Origin: Sulfurovum sp. TSL1
Lineage (GTDB): Bacteria; Campylobacterota; Campylobacteria; Campylobacterales; Sulfurovaceae
DNA length: 64,000 bases
Assembly (NCBI RefSeq): GCF_019972135.1
Contig: NZ_BPFI01000001.1
Location: 665,106 to 729,105 of the forward strand
Reading direction: 5' to 3'
The notes under the pieces were generated by a model. It was not told the DNA's origin. It worked only from the letters and a program-made list of their open reading frames with translations, and ran no database searches. Each line of letters starts with the position of its first letter. The first letter of the stretch is position 1. Shown in pieces: positions 1-8,878 of the stretch. The translations under genes were made by a program, and so were the position numbers.

Positions 1-396
1 CATAATCCTACAAGAGATTTGAGTACAACAGCCGCACTTTCGGTCATAGTCTTTTTTTCAATACATTATTATGGGATCAAATTTAGCGGTTTTAGCGGCT
101 ATCTCAAAAAATACATCGAACCTTCGATCTTTCTGCTTCCGTTTAACTTGTTTGCAGATATTTCAAGAATTTTTGCGATGGCCATACGGCTTTTTGGAAA
201 CATGTTAAGCTGGGAAATGATCGTTGCGATCCTTATCGCATTGGTAGGTTTTTTAGTGCCGGTACCTATGATACTGCTTAGTATTGTGGGAGATGTATTG
301 CATGCTTTTCTGTTCGGGCTGTTGACCTATATCTTCATTATTGCCGGCATCCAGGTGGAAGAACTCAAATCAACTAAGGAGAAAAAAAATGGATAG
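1..396 (+). CDS. atpB: N-type ATPase subunit a (partial, 5' end outside window)
   Basis: Membrane stator subunit a of a rotary ATPase, which with the c ring forms the ion channel. The reading frame is open from base 1 and has no real start, so the gene begins upstream. The motif around RLFGN (Arg about residue 63 of the visible part) is the essential stator arginine region, followed by two long C-terminal membrane helices. It overlaps atpE by 8 bases. The order atpB-E-F-A-G with no separate delta gene matches the alternative N-ATPase operon (atpDCQRBEFAG), so atpD, atpC, atpQ and atpR are expected just upstream. That expectation is inference. Confidence 0.9.
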   Translation, partial: HNPTRDLSTTAALSVIVFFSIHYYGIKFSGFSGYLKKYIEPSIFLLPFNLFADISRIFAMAIRLFGNMLSWEMIVAILIALVGFLVPVPMILLSIVGDVLHAFLFGLLTYIFIIAGIQVEELKSTKEKKNG

Positions 397-655
397 TATG
401 ACTATAATCGTTGCAGTATCGATCATCACTGCAGGTTTAACGATCGCAATAGGAGGATACGGACCTTCACGAGGTGAAGCAGAAGCCCTCACTAAAGCCA
501 TAGAGACCATAGGAAGACAGCCTGAATCGGCTAACGAGATCACCCGTCTGCTGTTTGTTGGTATGGCGATGGTTGAATCAGTGGCGATCTATTCACTGGT
601 TATAGCCTTGATCATCTTATTTGCCAACCCTCTGCTAGATTTAGTCGGGAAATAA
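389..655 (+). CDS. atpE: N-type ATPase subunit c (rotor ring)
   Basis: 88-residue hairpin proteolipid forming the ion-carrying rotor ring. ATG 389 is chosen because AAGGAG (376-381) sits 7 bases upstream; an earlier in-frame start would give a poor N-terminus inside atpB. Helix 1 carries Glu30 in GPSRGE and helix 2 carries Glu63-Ser64 with Tyr68 in VESVAIYSL, so two carboxylates face the site. Glu, Ser and Tyr match Na+-ring ligands such as those of Ilyobacter, but the Thr after Ser is Val here. Whether it carries Na+ or H+ cannot be decided from sequence alone. RQPE is the conserved loop. Confidence 0.93.
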   Translation: MDSMTIIVAVSIITAGLTIAIGGYGPSRGEAEALTKAIETIGRQPESANEITRLLFVGMAMVESVAIYSLVIALIILFANPLLDLVGK

Positions 656-660
656 GTCTT

Positions 661-1410
661 ATGTTCAACTGGTGGACTTTTGCTTTTCAGATCATCAACT
701 TTTTTGTCGTTTTGTATATTTTATACAAACTCTTTTTCAATCCTTTGAAAAAAGTAATTCAAAAGAGAGATGAGCTTCTCAGTAAACGTTTAGAGGAGAT
801 AGAAGCCGGTGAGAACAACCTAGAAGAGAAGGAACAGGCGTATCAGGAAAAATTAAAAGAGATAGATATCTTAAAAGACAGAGAGCTCAGTGTTGCAAGA
901 AAAGAGGCGCAAGAGGAGAAAAAGCGTCTCTTGGAACAAGCAGACAAAGAGATCGAGAAAGAGAGGCTCAAACAAGAAAGTATTCTGGAGCTTGAGAGGG
1001 AAGAAGTAGAAAGTACTATCAAAGAGCGAAGTGTCTATTTTGGCATGGACTATATTAAAAGATTTGCAGAGGAATTGATAGATGAGGAGATGCATCAAAA
1101 ACTGATCGAAAAATTTCTTGATGAACTCAAGCGTGCAGATACAGACGAGATAGAGATAGTTAAAAAAGAGATAAAAACCAGAGAGTGCAAGATCAAACTG
1201 ACTACGGCACTAAACATAGAAGAAAAAACGATACATCAAATTAAAGAGACGCTTGAGCATACCCTGGATATAAAAATAGCCTCTCTAGAGACTTTTGTAG
1301 ATAGTGCACTTATAGGCGGCATAAAACTTGAGATAGAAAACAAAATACTTGATGGTTCGATCCGGCAAACTTTGGAACAGTTAAAAGACGAAGCTGTGAA
1401 GGAGTTATAA
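661..1410 (+). CDS. atpF: N-type ATPase subunit b with delta-like C-terminal domain
   Basis: Peripheral stalk protein of 249 residues, about 90 longer than ordinary b subunits. It has one N-terminal membrane helix (residues about 5-28), then a long charged coiled coil (about 30-125). The C-terminal 70 residues hold the delta-subunit signature VDSALIGG, followed by a KILDGSIRQTL block. N-ATPases lack a delta gene and have long b subunits, so this is a b-delta type stalk. It starts 5 bases after atpE and ends one base before the atpA start. Confidence 0.92.
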   Translation: MFNWWTFAFQIINFFVVLYILYKLFFNPLKKVIQKRDELLSKRLEEIEAGENNLEEKEQAYQEKLKEIDILKDRELSVARKEAQEEKKRLLEQADKEIEKERLKQESILELEREEVESTIKERSVYFGMDYIKRFAEELIDEEMHQKLIEKFLDELKRADTDEIEIVKKEIKTRECKIKLTTALNIEEKTIHQIKETLEHTLDIKIASLETFVDSALIGGIKLEIENKILDGSIRQTLEQLKDEAVKEL

Positions 1411-1411
1411 T

Positions 1412-2926
1412 ATGGAAACACAAGAGCATATCGATAAAACATTTAAAAAACTCTACCGTGTCTCTCAACGGTTTACTTCAACATTTACCACCAAAGAAGA
1501 AGGGTATATCTCCAGTATTAGCGATGGTATTATAGAGGTCAGAGATCTCTCCACTGTCTCTTACTTTGAACTTCTGAAGCTTCCACACAATCTTTTTGCT
1601 TTGACACTCAATATCAAAAAAGACTCTGTACAGGCTGTTGTTTTGGGTGATTACACCTCTCTTGATGTCGAAGATCGGGTAAGCTGCACCGACCAAAGCA
1701 TCTCCATCCCTGTAGGCTTCGAACTTCTTGGAAAGGTGATCGATCCTCTCTCCAAACTGGTCGATGCTGATCAAGAGGTAAAAACAAAAGAACGCTACCC
1801 CATAGAAAAAGAGGCCGTTCAAATGATAAAGCGTGATTTTGTCAAAGAACCCCTATATACCGGGATCAAGATCATTGATGCAATGATACCCATTGGAAAA
1901 GGGCAAAGGGAACTTATCATATCGGATGCATCTCTGGGAAAGAGTTCGATTGCCGTAGATACTATCATCAACCAAAAAGATAAAAATGTCTATTGTATCT
2001 ATGTCGCTATTGGGCAGAAGAAAGCGCAGATCGCCAGAGTGATCAATGACTTGAAAAAAAACGATGCACTTTCACATACGGTCATCGTTGCCGCACCCGC
2101 AGATACGTCGCCGGGTATGAAGTTCATAGCACCCTACTCCGGCGCTGCGATTGCCGAATATTTTGCCGATCAGGGGAAAGATGTATTGATCGTGTATGAT
2201 GACCTGACCAAACATGCAGATGCCTACAGAAGCATCTCTTTGCTTCTTGAAATTCCGCCCGGGCGTGAAGCATATCCCGGAGATATATTTTTCATACACT
2301 CAAAACTTCTAGAGAGAGCAGGTAAAAGAGCAGAGAAATACACGGGCGGCTCCATTACGGCTTTGCCTATTATAGAGACCCAATCAGGCAGGATCTCTGA
2401 CTACATCCCTACAAATCTTATCTCCATAACAGACGGACAGATCTATCTTGACAGGGAACTGTTCAACAAAGGCCTTTTACCTGCTATCGATATAGCTAAA
2501 TCTGTATCAAGGATCGGGGGTAAAGCACAGGCAGAGGTGCTTAAAAAAATAGCGGTTAAACTCAAGCTTGATTACTCCCAGTTTCTGGAGGTTGAAGTAT
2601 TTACAAAATTTGGTGCAAAAGTCGAAAAAGAGACACAAAAACTGATAGACAGAGGAAAAGCACTGAGGGTAGCCCTGAAACAGGATCGGTCCAAACATAT
2701 CAGTATGCCCATGCAGGTAGCGATATTTTTTCTGCATAATGAAGGCTATCTTGAAAAGTTGCCATTGGGAGAGGTAGAGCTGTTTATAGATAAATTCCGT
2801 CTACATTTGGAAACGGAGCATCAAGATATTTTACAAGCCATAAGTACAGCAGATCATATGGACAAGTACTTAATAAGCCTATTGAAAACGGTTGCAGATG
2901 CCTATGCAAAAGAGTGGCAGTCATGA
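1412..2926 (+). CDS. atpA: N-type ATPase subunit alpha
   Basis: Non-catalytic nucleotide-binding subunit of the F1-like head, 504 residues. The beta-barrel N-terminus, GKGQREL and the arginine-finger region SVSRIGG are present. The P-loop (residues 171-178, SDASLGKS) departs from the usual GDRQTGKT: the first Gly is Ser, while the GKS core remains. Nucleotide binding at this site may therefore be weakened. AAGGAG just upstream inside atpF is the ribosome binding site. The gene ends in an ATGA overlap with atpG. Confidence 0.95.
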   Translation: METQEHIDKTFKKLYRVSQRFTSTFTTKEEGYISSISDGIIEVRDLSTVSYFELLKLPHNLFALTLNIKKDSVQAVVLGDYTSLDVEDRVSCTDQSISIPVGFELLGKVIDPLSKLVDADQEVKTKERYPIEKEAVQMIKRDFVKEPLYTGIKIIDAMIPIGKGQRELIISDASLGKSSIAVDTIINQKDKNVYCIYVAIGQKKAQIARVINDLKKNDALSHTVIVAAPADTSPGMKFIAPYSGAAIAEYFADQGKDVLIVYDDLTKHADAYRSISLLLEIPPGREAYPGDIFFIHSKLLERAGKRAEKYTGGSITALPIIETQSGRISDYIPTNLISITDGQIYLDRELFNKGLLPAIDIAKSVSRIGGKAQAEVLKKIAVKLKLDYSQFLEVEVFTKFGAKVEKETQKLIDRGKALRVALKQDRSKHISMPMQVAIFFLHNEGYLEKLPLGEVELFIDKFRLHLETEHQDILQAISTADHMDKYLISLLKTVADAYAKEWQS

Positions 2927-3765
2927 TCCCCTCTTTTGCGCTAAAAAGAAAACTCCAAAGTGCAAAAGAGATAGAAGAGATCGTCTCATCCATGAAGGCA
3001 TTTGCCAATTTTAATGTACAAACAGCTAAAAAAGGCCTCTCAAATTTACGTATTTACCAAAACAGTATCGAAGATTCCTTTGGAGAGATCATCACTCTTT
3101 TTCCATATCTGATCAAAGAAAAGTTAAGTGAAACAAAAAAAACTATTTTTGTAGTCTTCATGTCTCAGGAGGGACTTTGCGGTTTTTTTAATGAAGATAT
3201 TTTAAATTTTTTTGAAAAAATCCCCCAAGGCAACTCTATTACGATCATCATAGGCACCAAAGGTGCCGAGGTGGCAAGATCAAGAAAGATATCATGCAGT
3301 CGCTATCTAAACGGCGCTTCAAATGTTGAAGCTATCGAAATCAATGCCATAGAACTCTCTTCCTACCTGATTGAAATATTTGAAAAAGAACACTTTAGTA
3401 ACCTCAATCTCATATATGCAGAGCTGGAAGCCGGAAGCTACAATATCGTTGAAAAAAAAGTGTTGCCTCCCGATTTCTCAAAGTTTCATAAACAACCTAT
3501 ACAAGAAAAGCCGCTCCTGTATCTACAAGCAGAGGATATCCTACACGCTCTCATCAAAGAGTATCTGCATACCTCGATCTACAGAGCATTTATTGAGTCA
3601 GTTGCCAGCGAAAACCAGGCAAGGCTTAACGCCATGGTACAAGCAAGCAATGCGATCAAGGAAAGAGAAAAACTTTTGATGCAAGAGTTAAATGTACATC
3701 GTCAGCAAGAGATCACAGATGAGCTTTTAGATATTGTAAATGCTTATCGCTCGATAATAAAGTAA
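2923..3765 (+). CDS. atpG: N-type ATPase subunit gamma
   Basis: Central rotor shaft, 280 residues from ATG 2923, which overlaps the atpA stop as ATGA; a GTG at 2914 is an alternative start. The N- and C-terminal coiled-coil helices are clear: KRKLQSAKEIEEIVSSMKA at the start, and an ENQARLNAMVQASNAI block followed by a LLDIVNAYRSI end. The middle is divergent from housekeeping gamma. It is the last gene of the operon and runs convergently into the P-type ATPase, with only 32 bases between them and no obvious terminator hairpin. Confidence 0.92.
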   Translation: MIPSFALKRKLQSAKEIEEIVSSMKAFANFNVQTAKKGLSNLRIYQNSIEDSFGEIITLFPYLIKEKLSETKKTIFVVFMSQEGLCGFFNEDILNFFEKIPQGNSITIIIGTKGAEVARSRKISCSRYLNGASNVEAIEINAIELSSYLIEIFEKEHFSNLNLIYAELEAGSYNIVEKKVLPPDFSKFHKQPIQEKPLLYLQAEDILHALIKEYLHTSIYRAFIESVASENQARLNAMVQASNAIKEREKLLMQELNVHRQQEITDELLDIVNAYRSIIK

Positions 3766-3797
3766 GATGTAAAGGAACAAACCTCCTCAAATTCTAG

Positions 3798-6305
3798 TTA
3801 CTTTTTCCACAGATACTCAACCCATTTACGAATTTCAATCATACCAAATACCCATAGTGCCAAGAAACCGATCATCAAAAGTGACTCATCATTTAAGGGA
3901 AGTGTATGAAAGAGGTCGGAGAGTACATAAATAGCAAATGTCTGCAGTACAAGTCCTATGCCTATTCCATAAAATATATAGGGGTTTATTTGTAATGATT
4001 TTTTAATATTTTTTAAAAAAGGTTCATGCTCTTTAAGAGATTGTAATCCGTTGATCCATGTAGAAATGACAAATGCCGTGAAAAGTGTGGAGATTGCACT
4101 CTCTTTACCGTAGTGATCCAACATCCATATATACATCAAGAGTGCACCTGAACTGATGATCAATGCTGCATAAAGTACACGTATGAGTTGTATTTTATCT
4201 AAAAATTGCTCGCGTAGCTTGGTGGGTGGCCCATTCATTACATCGACTTCATCCTTCATAAAGGGGAAGGTTTTGTCTAATGCACTGTCTGCAACAAGAT
4301 TGATCCACAATATTTGTACGGGATAAAGCGGTAACGGTAGTGCCATTAAGATCGCACCGGTGATAAGGATCACTTCATCCAAACTCGTAGAGACAAGAAA
4401 ATAGATCGCTTTACGAATATTACTGGCAATGGTGCGACCTTGTTTGATCGCATCAACAATAACAGAGAGATTATTGTCAGCAAGTACCATTTTTGCGGTA
4501 GATTTTGCTGCATCTGTTCCGCCGCCCATAGCAATGCCCAGATCAGCTGTTTTAAGGGCAGGAACATCATTCGCACCATCTCCTGTAACAGCAACAACCT
4601 CTCCTTGTTTTTGCAGTATCTTCACGATACGATACTTATGTTCAGGAAGGACTCTTGCCCAAACAGTGACCTTTGGCAACATGTTTTCTAATGTCTCATC
4701 ATTCATACTGTTAAGTTCTTTGCCGCTAACAACCAGATCACCTTCTTTATATATATTGACTGATCTTGCAACAGCTGCAGCTGTAAGCGGGTTATCCCCA
4801 GTGATCATCATCACTTTAACCCCAGCCTTTTGTGCCGTTTGTACAGCTTCTAAAACACCCTCTTTTGGAGGATCCAAAAAGCCTACCAACCCTACAATTT
4901 CAATTTGCCATTTTTCAATATCATCCGTTGTATGCTCTCCTGTTCCCAATGCAATGACTCTTAATCCATTGGAAGCCAAGCTGTCATGTTCTTTCTCCAG
5001 AGTATCAAAATCATCCCGATTGGTAGCAAACTGCTTAAGTGATTCAAACGCCCCTTTAACAAATATTTTGTGCTCTTTTTGGATCATATTAGAACTGGCC
5101 ATCAATCTGTATTTCGTATCAAAAGGATAAAGATTGACTCGGGGATATTTTGCTCTGATGCTTTGGTACTCTTGACCCAGCCAAAGTGCAAGGGCAGTAT
5201 CTAAAGGATCTCCTTTACCTTCTATGGATTCATTTGCAAGTGCTGAAACGGTTTGAGAGAATGTTTCATTGAGTGAAAAAACCTCTTCTACTTTGAGTTT
5301 TCCCTGTGTGATAGTACCGGTTTTATCAGATGCAATAACCGTAGTGCTACCTAAAGTCTCGACAGAAGGCAAGTGGCGAATATAGACTTTTCTTAGACTA
5401 AGTGTCATTGCTCCAATCGTAAGCACCAGTGTGACTACGATAGGCAAGCCTTCAGGTACAGCAGAGACCAATTCGGCAATGATGAGATAAATGATCTCAA
5501 TATTTTCTCTTCCTTGTCTATATGCGAGGAAAGCAGTTAACACGATCAATACAAGCAGGATAAGCATATGTTTTTTTATAAAAACTTCCAGTGCTTTTGT
5601 TAAAGGGGTGTCTGGAGACTCTTCTTCTGCTTTCCCTGCAATAGATGCGAGATAAGTCTTTTGTGCTGTAAATACGACAAAACCTTCTGCATTTCCTTTT
5701 GTTACTGTAGTGCCTGATAGTGCCATATTGTCTAATTCATAGGGTAGAGTCTCTTTTGGTAGAGTAAGATTTGAATCTTTTTCTACCGGTACAGATTCTC
5801 CCGTAAGAATCGATTCATCGATGACCAGTCCATTGGTATCAAAAAGACGTATATCGGCAGGAACAATATCACCTTCAGACAATAGAATGACATCACCAGG
5901 CACAAGCTGTGAAGATGGGATAGAAAATATCTGATTGTCACGTTTAACCTGTGTTTTGCTTTCAGTGAGTTTTTTGAGTGATTTAATAGAACTAAGCGCT
6001 TTAAGTTCCTGCCAAAATCCTATGAATGCATTGAACAGGAGTATGATCAGTATCAGTACCCCTTCATGTATATTTCCTAAAAAAAAAGAAAGTATCACTG
6101 CAACTACCAACACATAGACCAAAGGACTTTTAAATTGTGAAAGAAAGAGTATAAAAATATTATGCTTTTTTTCTGTTATCTCATTCAAACCATACATTGA
6201 AAGATTCTTTTCTGCCCTCTCTTTGGTTAACCCTTCTTTCGAAATTTCCATATTTTGGGCTAAGGAGTCTATCGTTTCAGCATGGGGATACTCTGGAATA
6301 GTCAT
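3798..6305 (-). CDS. P-type cation-transporting ATPase (type II, Ca2+-ATPase-like)
   Basis: 835-residue inner-membrane pump. In order it shows an N-terminal cation-ATPase domain, TM1-2, the actuator loop LTGES, TM4 with PEGLP, the phosphorylation site DKTGT (Asp327), MITGDNPLTA, the hinge VTGDGANDVPAL, and TM5-10. In TM6 the Asn and Asp of NLVAD match the SERCA pair (NLVTD), and the TM5 Glu is kept (STSLDEV), but the TM5 Asn of SERCA is Ser. Ca2+ is a reasonable guess; Na+ or K+ cannot be excluded. GAGG about 7 bases before the ATG sets the start. It is convergent with the N-ATPase operon. Confidence 0.88.
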   Translation of the reverse strand: MTIPEYPHAETIDSLAQNMEISKEGLTKERAEKNLSMYGLNEITEKKHNIFILFLSQFKSPLVYVLVVAVILSFFLGNIHEGVLILIILLFNAFIGFWQELKALSSIKSLKKLTESKTQVKRDNQIFSIPSSQLVPGDVILLSEGDIVPADIRLFDTNGLVIDESILTGESVPVEKDSNLTLPKETLPYELDNMALSGTTVTKGNAEGFVVFTAQKTYLASIAGKAEEESPDTPLTKALEVFIKKHMLILLVLIVLTAFLAYRQGRENIEIIYLIIAELVSAVPEGLPIVVTLVLTIGAMTLSLRKVYIRHLPSVETLGSTTVIASDKTGTITQGKLKVEEVFSLNETFSQTVSALANESIEGKGDPLDTALALWLGQEYQSIRAKYPRVNLYPFDTKYRLMASSNMIQKEHKIFVKGAFESLKQFATNRDDFDTLEKEHDSLASNGLRVIALGTGEHTTDDIEKWQIEIVGLVGFLDPPKEGVLEAVQTAQKAGVKVMMITGDNPLTAAAVARSVNIYKEGDLVVSGKELNSMNDETLENMLPKVTVWARVLPEHKYRIVKILQKQGEVVAVTGDGANDVPALKTADLGIAMGGGTDAAKSTAKMVLADNNLSVIVDAIKQGRTIASNIRKAIYFLVSTSLDEVILITGAILMALPLPLYPVQILWINLVADSALDKTFPFMKDEVDVMNGPPTKLREQFLDKIQLIRVLYAALIISSGALLMYIWMLDHYGKESAISTLFTAFVISTWINGLQSLKEHEPFLKNIKKSLQINPYIFYGIGIGLVLQTFAIYVLSDLFHTLPLNDESLLMIGFLALWVFGMIEIRKWVEYLWKK

Positions 6306-6353
6306 GGGTTTTTCCTCTATTTCATCTATATTAGTGTAACATATTTTATTTGT

Positions 6354-6359
6354 TATAAT
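6354..6359 (+). promoter_or_regulatory. -10 box for hydrogenase operon
   Basis: TATAAT in the 104-base divergent gap between the P-type ATPase and the hydrogenase genes. It would place the transcript start about 44 bases before the ATG at 6410, which has GGAG 7 bases upstream. No -35 element is visible. Confidence 0.5.
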
Positions 6360-6409
6360 TATCTAAGAAAGTTACTGTAAACTATATCATATGCTTAACG
6401 GAGAATATT

Positions 6410-8878
6410 ATGCGAATCGTGATCATAGGCGGTGGGATCGCTGCCGCTTACATGGCCAACTCTATTTTAGAGAAGGCGCCCAAGCATGAAATATTGATCG
6501 TATCCAAAGAATCAAATCCTCCCTATGATCGGATCCATCTGTGCTCCTTGATCAATGGTACTTCAGATATTAAAGACATTGCCTTGCCCCTTCCTCCTGG
6601 CGTCAGACTTGAGCTTGATTCAGAAGTCATCCAAATAGACAAGGAAGCTAAACGGATCTACACAAAGAATTCGAGTTTTAGCTATGATACCCTCATCATT
6701 GCGACCGGTTCTCATCCCAGAACTCTCTTTGACATTGAGGGAATCAAAAATGCCAGAACCTTTAGAAGTGCTGCCGACAGTGAATGTATAGCTAAATGCA
6801 GCAAGGGCAAAAATGTTGTCATGATGGGTGTGGGCCCTATTGGGCTGGAGCTTCTGGACACGCTTTGCGGATTGGACGGGCCTGAGAAGATCTATCTTGT
6901 CTCACGCGGTATGCATCTTTATGATAAAGCACTCACACCTGTAGCAGTAGAGATGATGAAGCGGATCTATGAAGAGAGTGATTCCCGCGTTCAGATATTA
7001 CTGGAAGAAGAGATCATCGATAAGAAGATCGAAGGCGATGAGATCACACAGGTCATTATGAAGTCACACACGATAGATCATCCTTTTGTTATTTTTGGAG
7101 TGGGGATTTCGCCGAGTACTGAGTGTGCGAAAGGGACCCTTGATATCGACAAAGGCATCCTTGTGGATGAACATATGCGTACCTCAGATCCGGACATATA
7201 TGCCGTTGGCGAAGTCGCACAGATGCCGGATGGTTATATCGCCGGTAGGGTCAGGGAGTGTACCCTTCAGGCAGATGCCGCTATAGCTTCTATCTTAGGG
7301 ATCGAAGATGAAGGATTTAAAGAGTTTGTGACAGTTGACGGACTCAAAGTCGGTTCTTTTTTGCTTGCTGATGTCACCTCCACACTGTATGATCCCAAAG
7401 ATAAAGATAATGAAGATATTGTGATCTCATCCAAGCAGGAAGAACGTATCGATCAGTATATTATGAATAAGGACAGGCTGGTCCGTTTTATCGGTATCAA
7501 TACGAACGTTGATGTGATAGAGTTGAGAAGAATGATGGAAGAGGATAAAAAGATCGATACCTCTTCTTTTTATTCCAATCGTCTTGTCAGTAAGCGTGGC
7601 AGACTTATCTGCAGCTGTGTAGGCAGCTATAAGAACGACCTTGTCGATATCATTAAGACACACTGTGTTGAGAGTTTTTCAGAACTTAAGCCCTTTAGTG
7701 AAGCCGGAAGGGTCTGCGGACGCTGCAAGAAAGACGTGGAGCAGTTGATCATAGATACTCCGGTCGATCCCGAAGAGGCACGACGTATCAAAGCGGAACG
7801 GGAAGAAAAGAAAAAGACAGAAGAACTGGAAAAAGTCCAGCGTCGTATTGACAAATATAATGCCTTGCATCCAAAGAACCAGATAGAAGATGAGAACCTT
7901 CAAGAAGCGATCAAAGCCTTTGATCTGAAGAAGGAATACAACAGCTGGGTCTCCATGATCACTGCAAATATGCGTCTGGGCCCGGAATATGAAGAGCTTG
8001 TCGGTCAAGGTCTTGAACAGTTGAACAAAATACCGATCATCTGGCTGGAACTGGCTGATTGTACGGGAAATTCGGAAGGCTTTATCAAGTCCGCTCACCC
8101 CAATGTAGAAGACCTTATTTTGAAATATATCTCTTTGGATTATCATGAACTTCTTATGGCGGCATCGGGAGATAAGTCAGAATCGGTACTTCAGAGTATT
8201 ATTGAAAATGATGCCGGAAGATATATCCTGATGGTAGAAGGTGCCGTTCCTTTAGGAATGGAAGGAAAATTTCTGAGGATCGGACCAAAGGGTGAAACAG
8301 GACATACCTTGCTCAAGCGTGTGGCACAAAATGCAGCAGCCGTGCTTGCTGTAGGCTCTTGTGCTTTTGACGGAGGAGTTGTAGCGGCAAAGCCCAACCC
8401 GACCGGTGCGGTAGGCGTTGCAGAAGCCCTGGGTAGAGATGATATCATCAATCTTCCGGGCTGTCCGGTCAATCCAATCAATATCGTAGGAACTTTACTG
8501 CACTACATCATGTTCGGTGAACTTCCGAAGCTTGATGAAAAAAACCGTCCTGAATGGGCCTATGGTTTCAGGATCCATGACAATTGTGAAAGACGCGGCC
8601 ATTATGAGCTTGGTGAATTTGTTGAGGAATGGGGTGATGAAGGAGCAAAAAAAGGCTGGTGTCTGTTCAAGATGGGGTGCAAGGGTCCTTATGCCCATCT
8701 GAACTGCTCTTTGGTGAAGTTCAATGAGGGAACAAGCTGGCCGGTTCAGGCAGGACACGGATGTTTCGGCTGTGCACTCGGAAAGATCGCATTTGACCAC
8801 TTGGCAAACCACAGAGAAGTGGACGATGAAACGAAAAAAATCTTAGAAGATGCAGGAACAAATCATGGCAAGTCGTAA
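6410..8878 (+). CDS. FAD/NAD(P) oxidoreductase - BFD [2Fe-2S] - [NiFe] hydrogenase small subunit fusion
   Basis: 822-residue three-part protein. Residues 1 to about 390 resemble the NirB/nitrite reductase-type flavoprotein: FAD motif GGGIAA at 7-12, second dinucleotide fold GVGPIG at 140-145, FAD-end DPDIYAVGE. Residues 399-447 are a BFD-like [2Fe-2S] domain with Cys401, 403, 436 and 439. A charged helical linker (about 452-535) leads to a complete hydrogenase small subunit. That part has proximal-cluster Cys551, Cys651 (GSCAFDGG) and Cys685 (PGCPVNP), distal His723/Cys726/Cys751/Cys757, and medial Cys766/Cys785/Cys788. The usual CTGC is CTGN, so Asn554 replaces a proximal ligand. No Tat signal or membrane anchor is present, so it is cytoplasmic. 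Inferred role: H2-linked NAD(P)+ reduction or the reverse. Confidence 0.9.
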   Translation: MRIVIIGGGIAAAYMANSILEKAPKHEILIVSKESNPPYDRIHLCSLINGTSDIKDIALPLPPGVRLELDSEVIQIDKEAKRIYTKNSSFSYDTLIIATGSHPRTLFDIEGIKNARTFRSAADSECIAKCSKGKNVVMMGVGPIGLELLDTLCGLDGPEKIYLVSRGMHLYDKALTPVAVEMMKRIYEESDSRVQILLEEEIIDKKIEGDEITQVIMKSHTIDHPFVIFGVGISPSTECAKGTLDIDKGILVDEHMRTSDPDIYAVGEVAQMPDGYIAGRVRECTLQADAAIASILGIEDEGFKEFVTVDGLKVGSFLLADVTSTLYDPKDKDNEDIVISSKQEERIDQYIMNKDRLVRFIGINTNVDVIELRRMMEEDKKIDTSSFYSNRLVSKRGRLICSCVGSYKNDLVDIIKTHCVESFSELKPFSEAGRVCGRCKKDVEQLIIDTPVDPEEARRIKAEREEKKKTEELEKVQRRIDKYNALHPKNQIEDENLQEAIKAFDLKKEYNSWVSMITANMRLGPEYEELVGQGLEQLNKIPIIWLELADCTGNSEGFIKSAHPNVEDLILKYISLDYHELLMAASGDKSESVLQSIIENDAGRYILMVEGAVPLGMEGKFLRIGPKGETGHTLLKRVAQNAAAVLAVGSCAFDGGVVAAKPNPTGAVGVAEALGRDDIINLPGCPVNPINIVGTLLHYIMFGELPKLDEKNRPEWAYGFRIHDNCERRGHYELGEFVEEWGDEGAKKGWCLFKMGCKGPYAHLNCSLVKFNEGTSWPVQAGHGCFGCALGKIAFDHLANHREVDDETKKILEDAGTNHGKS

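Noticed and set aside
4429-5130. Long open frame on the plus strand inside the P-type ATPase gene
   Set aside because: It lies antisense to conserved motifs (DKTGT, TGDGANDVP), has no ribosome site and no recognisable domain.
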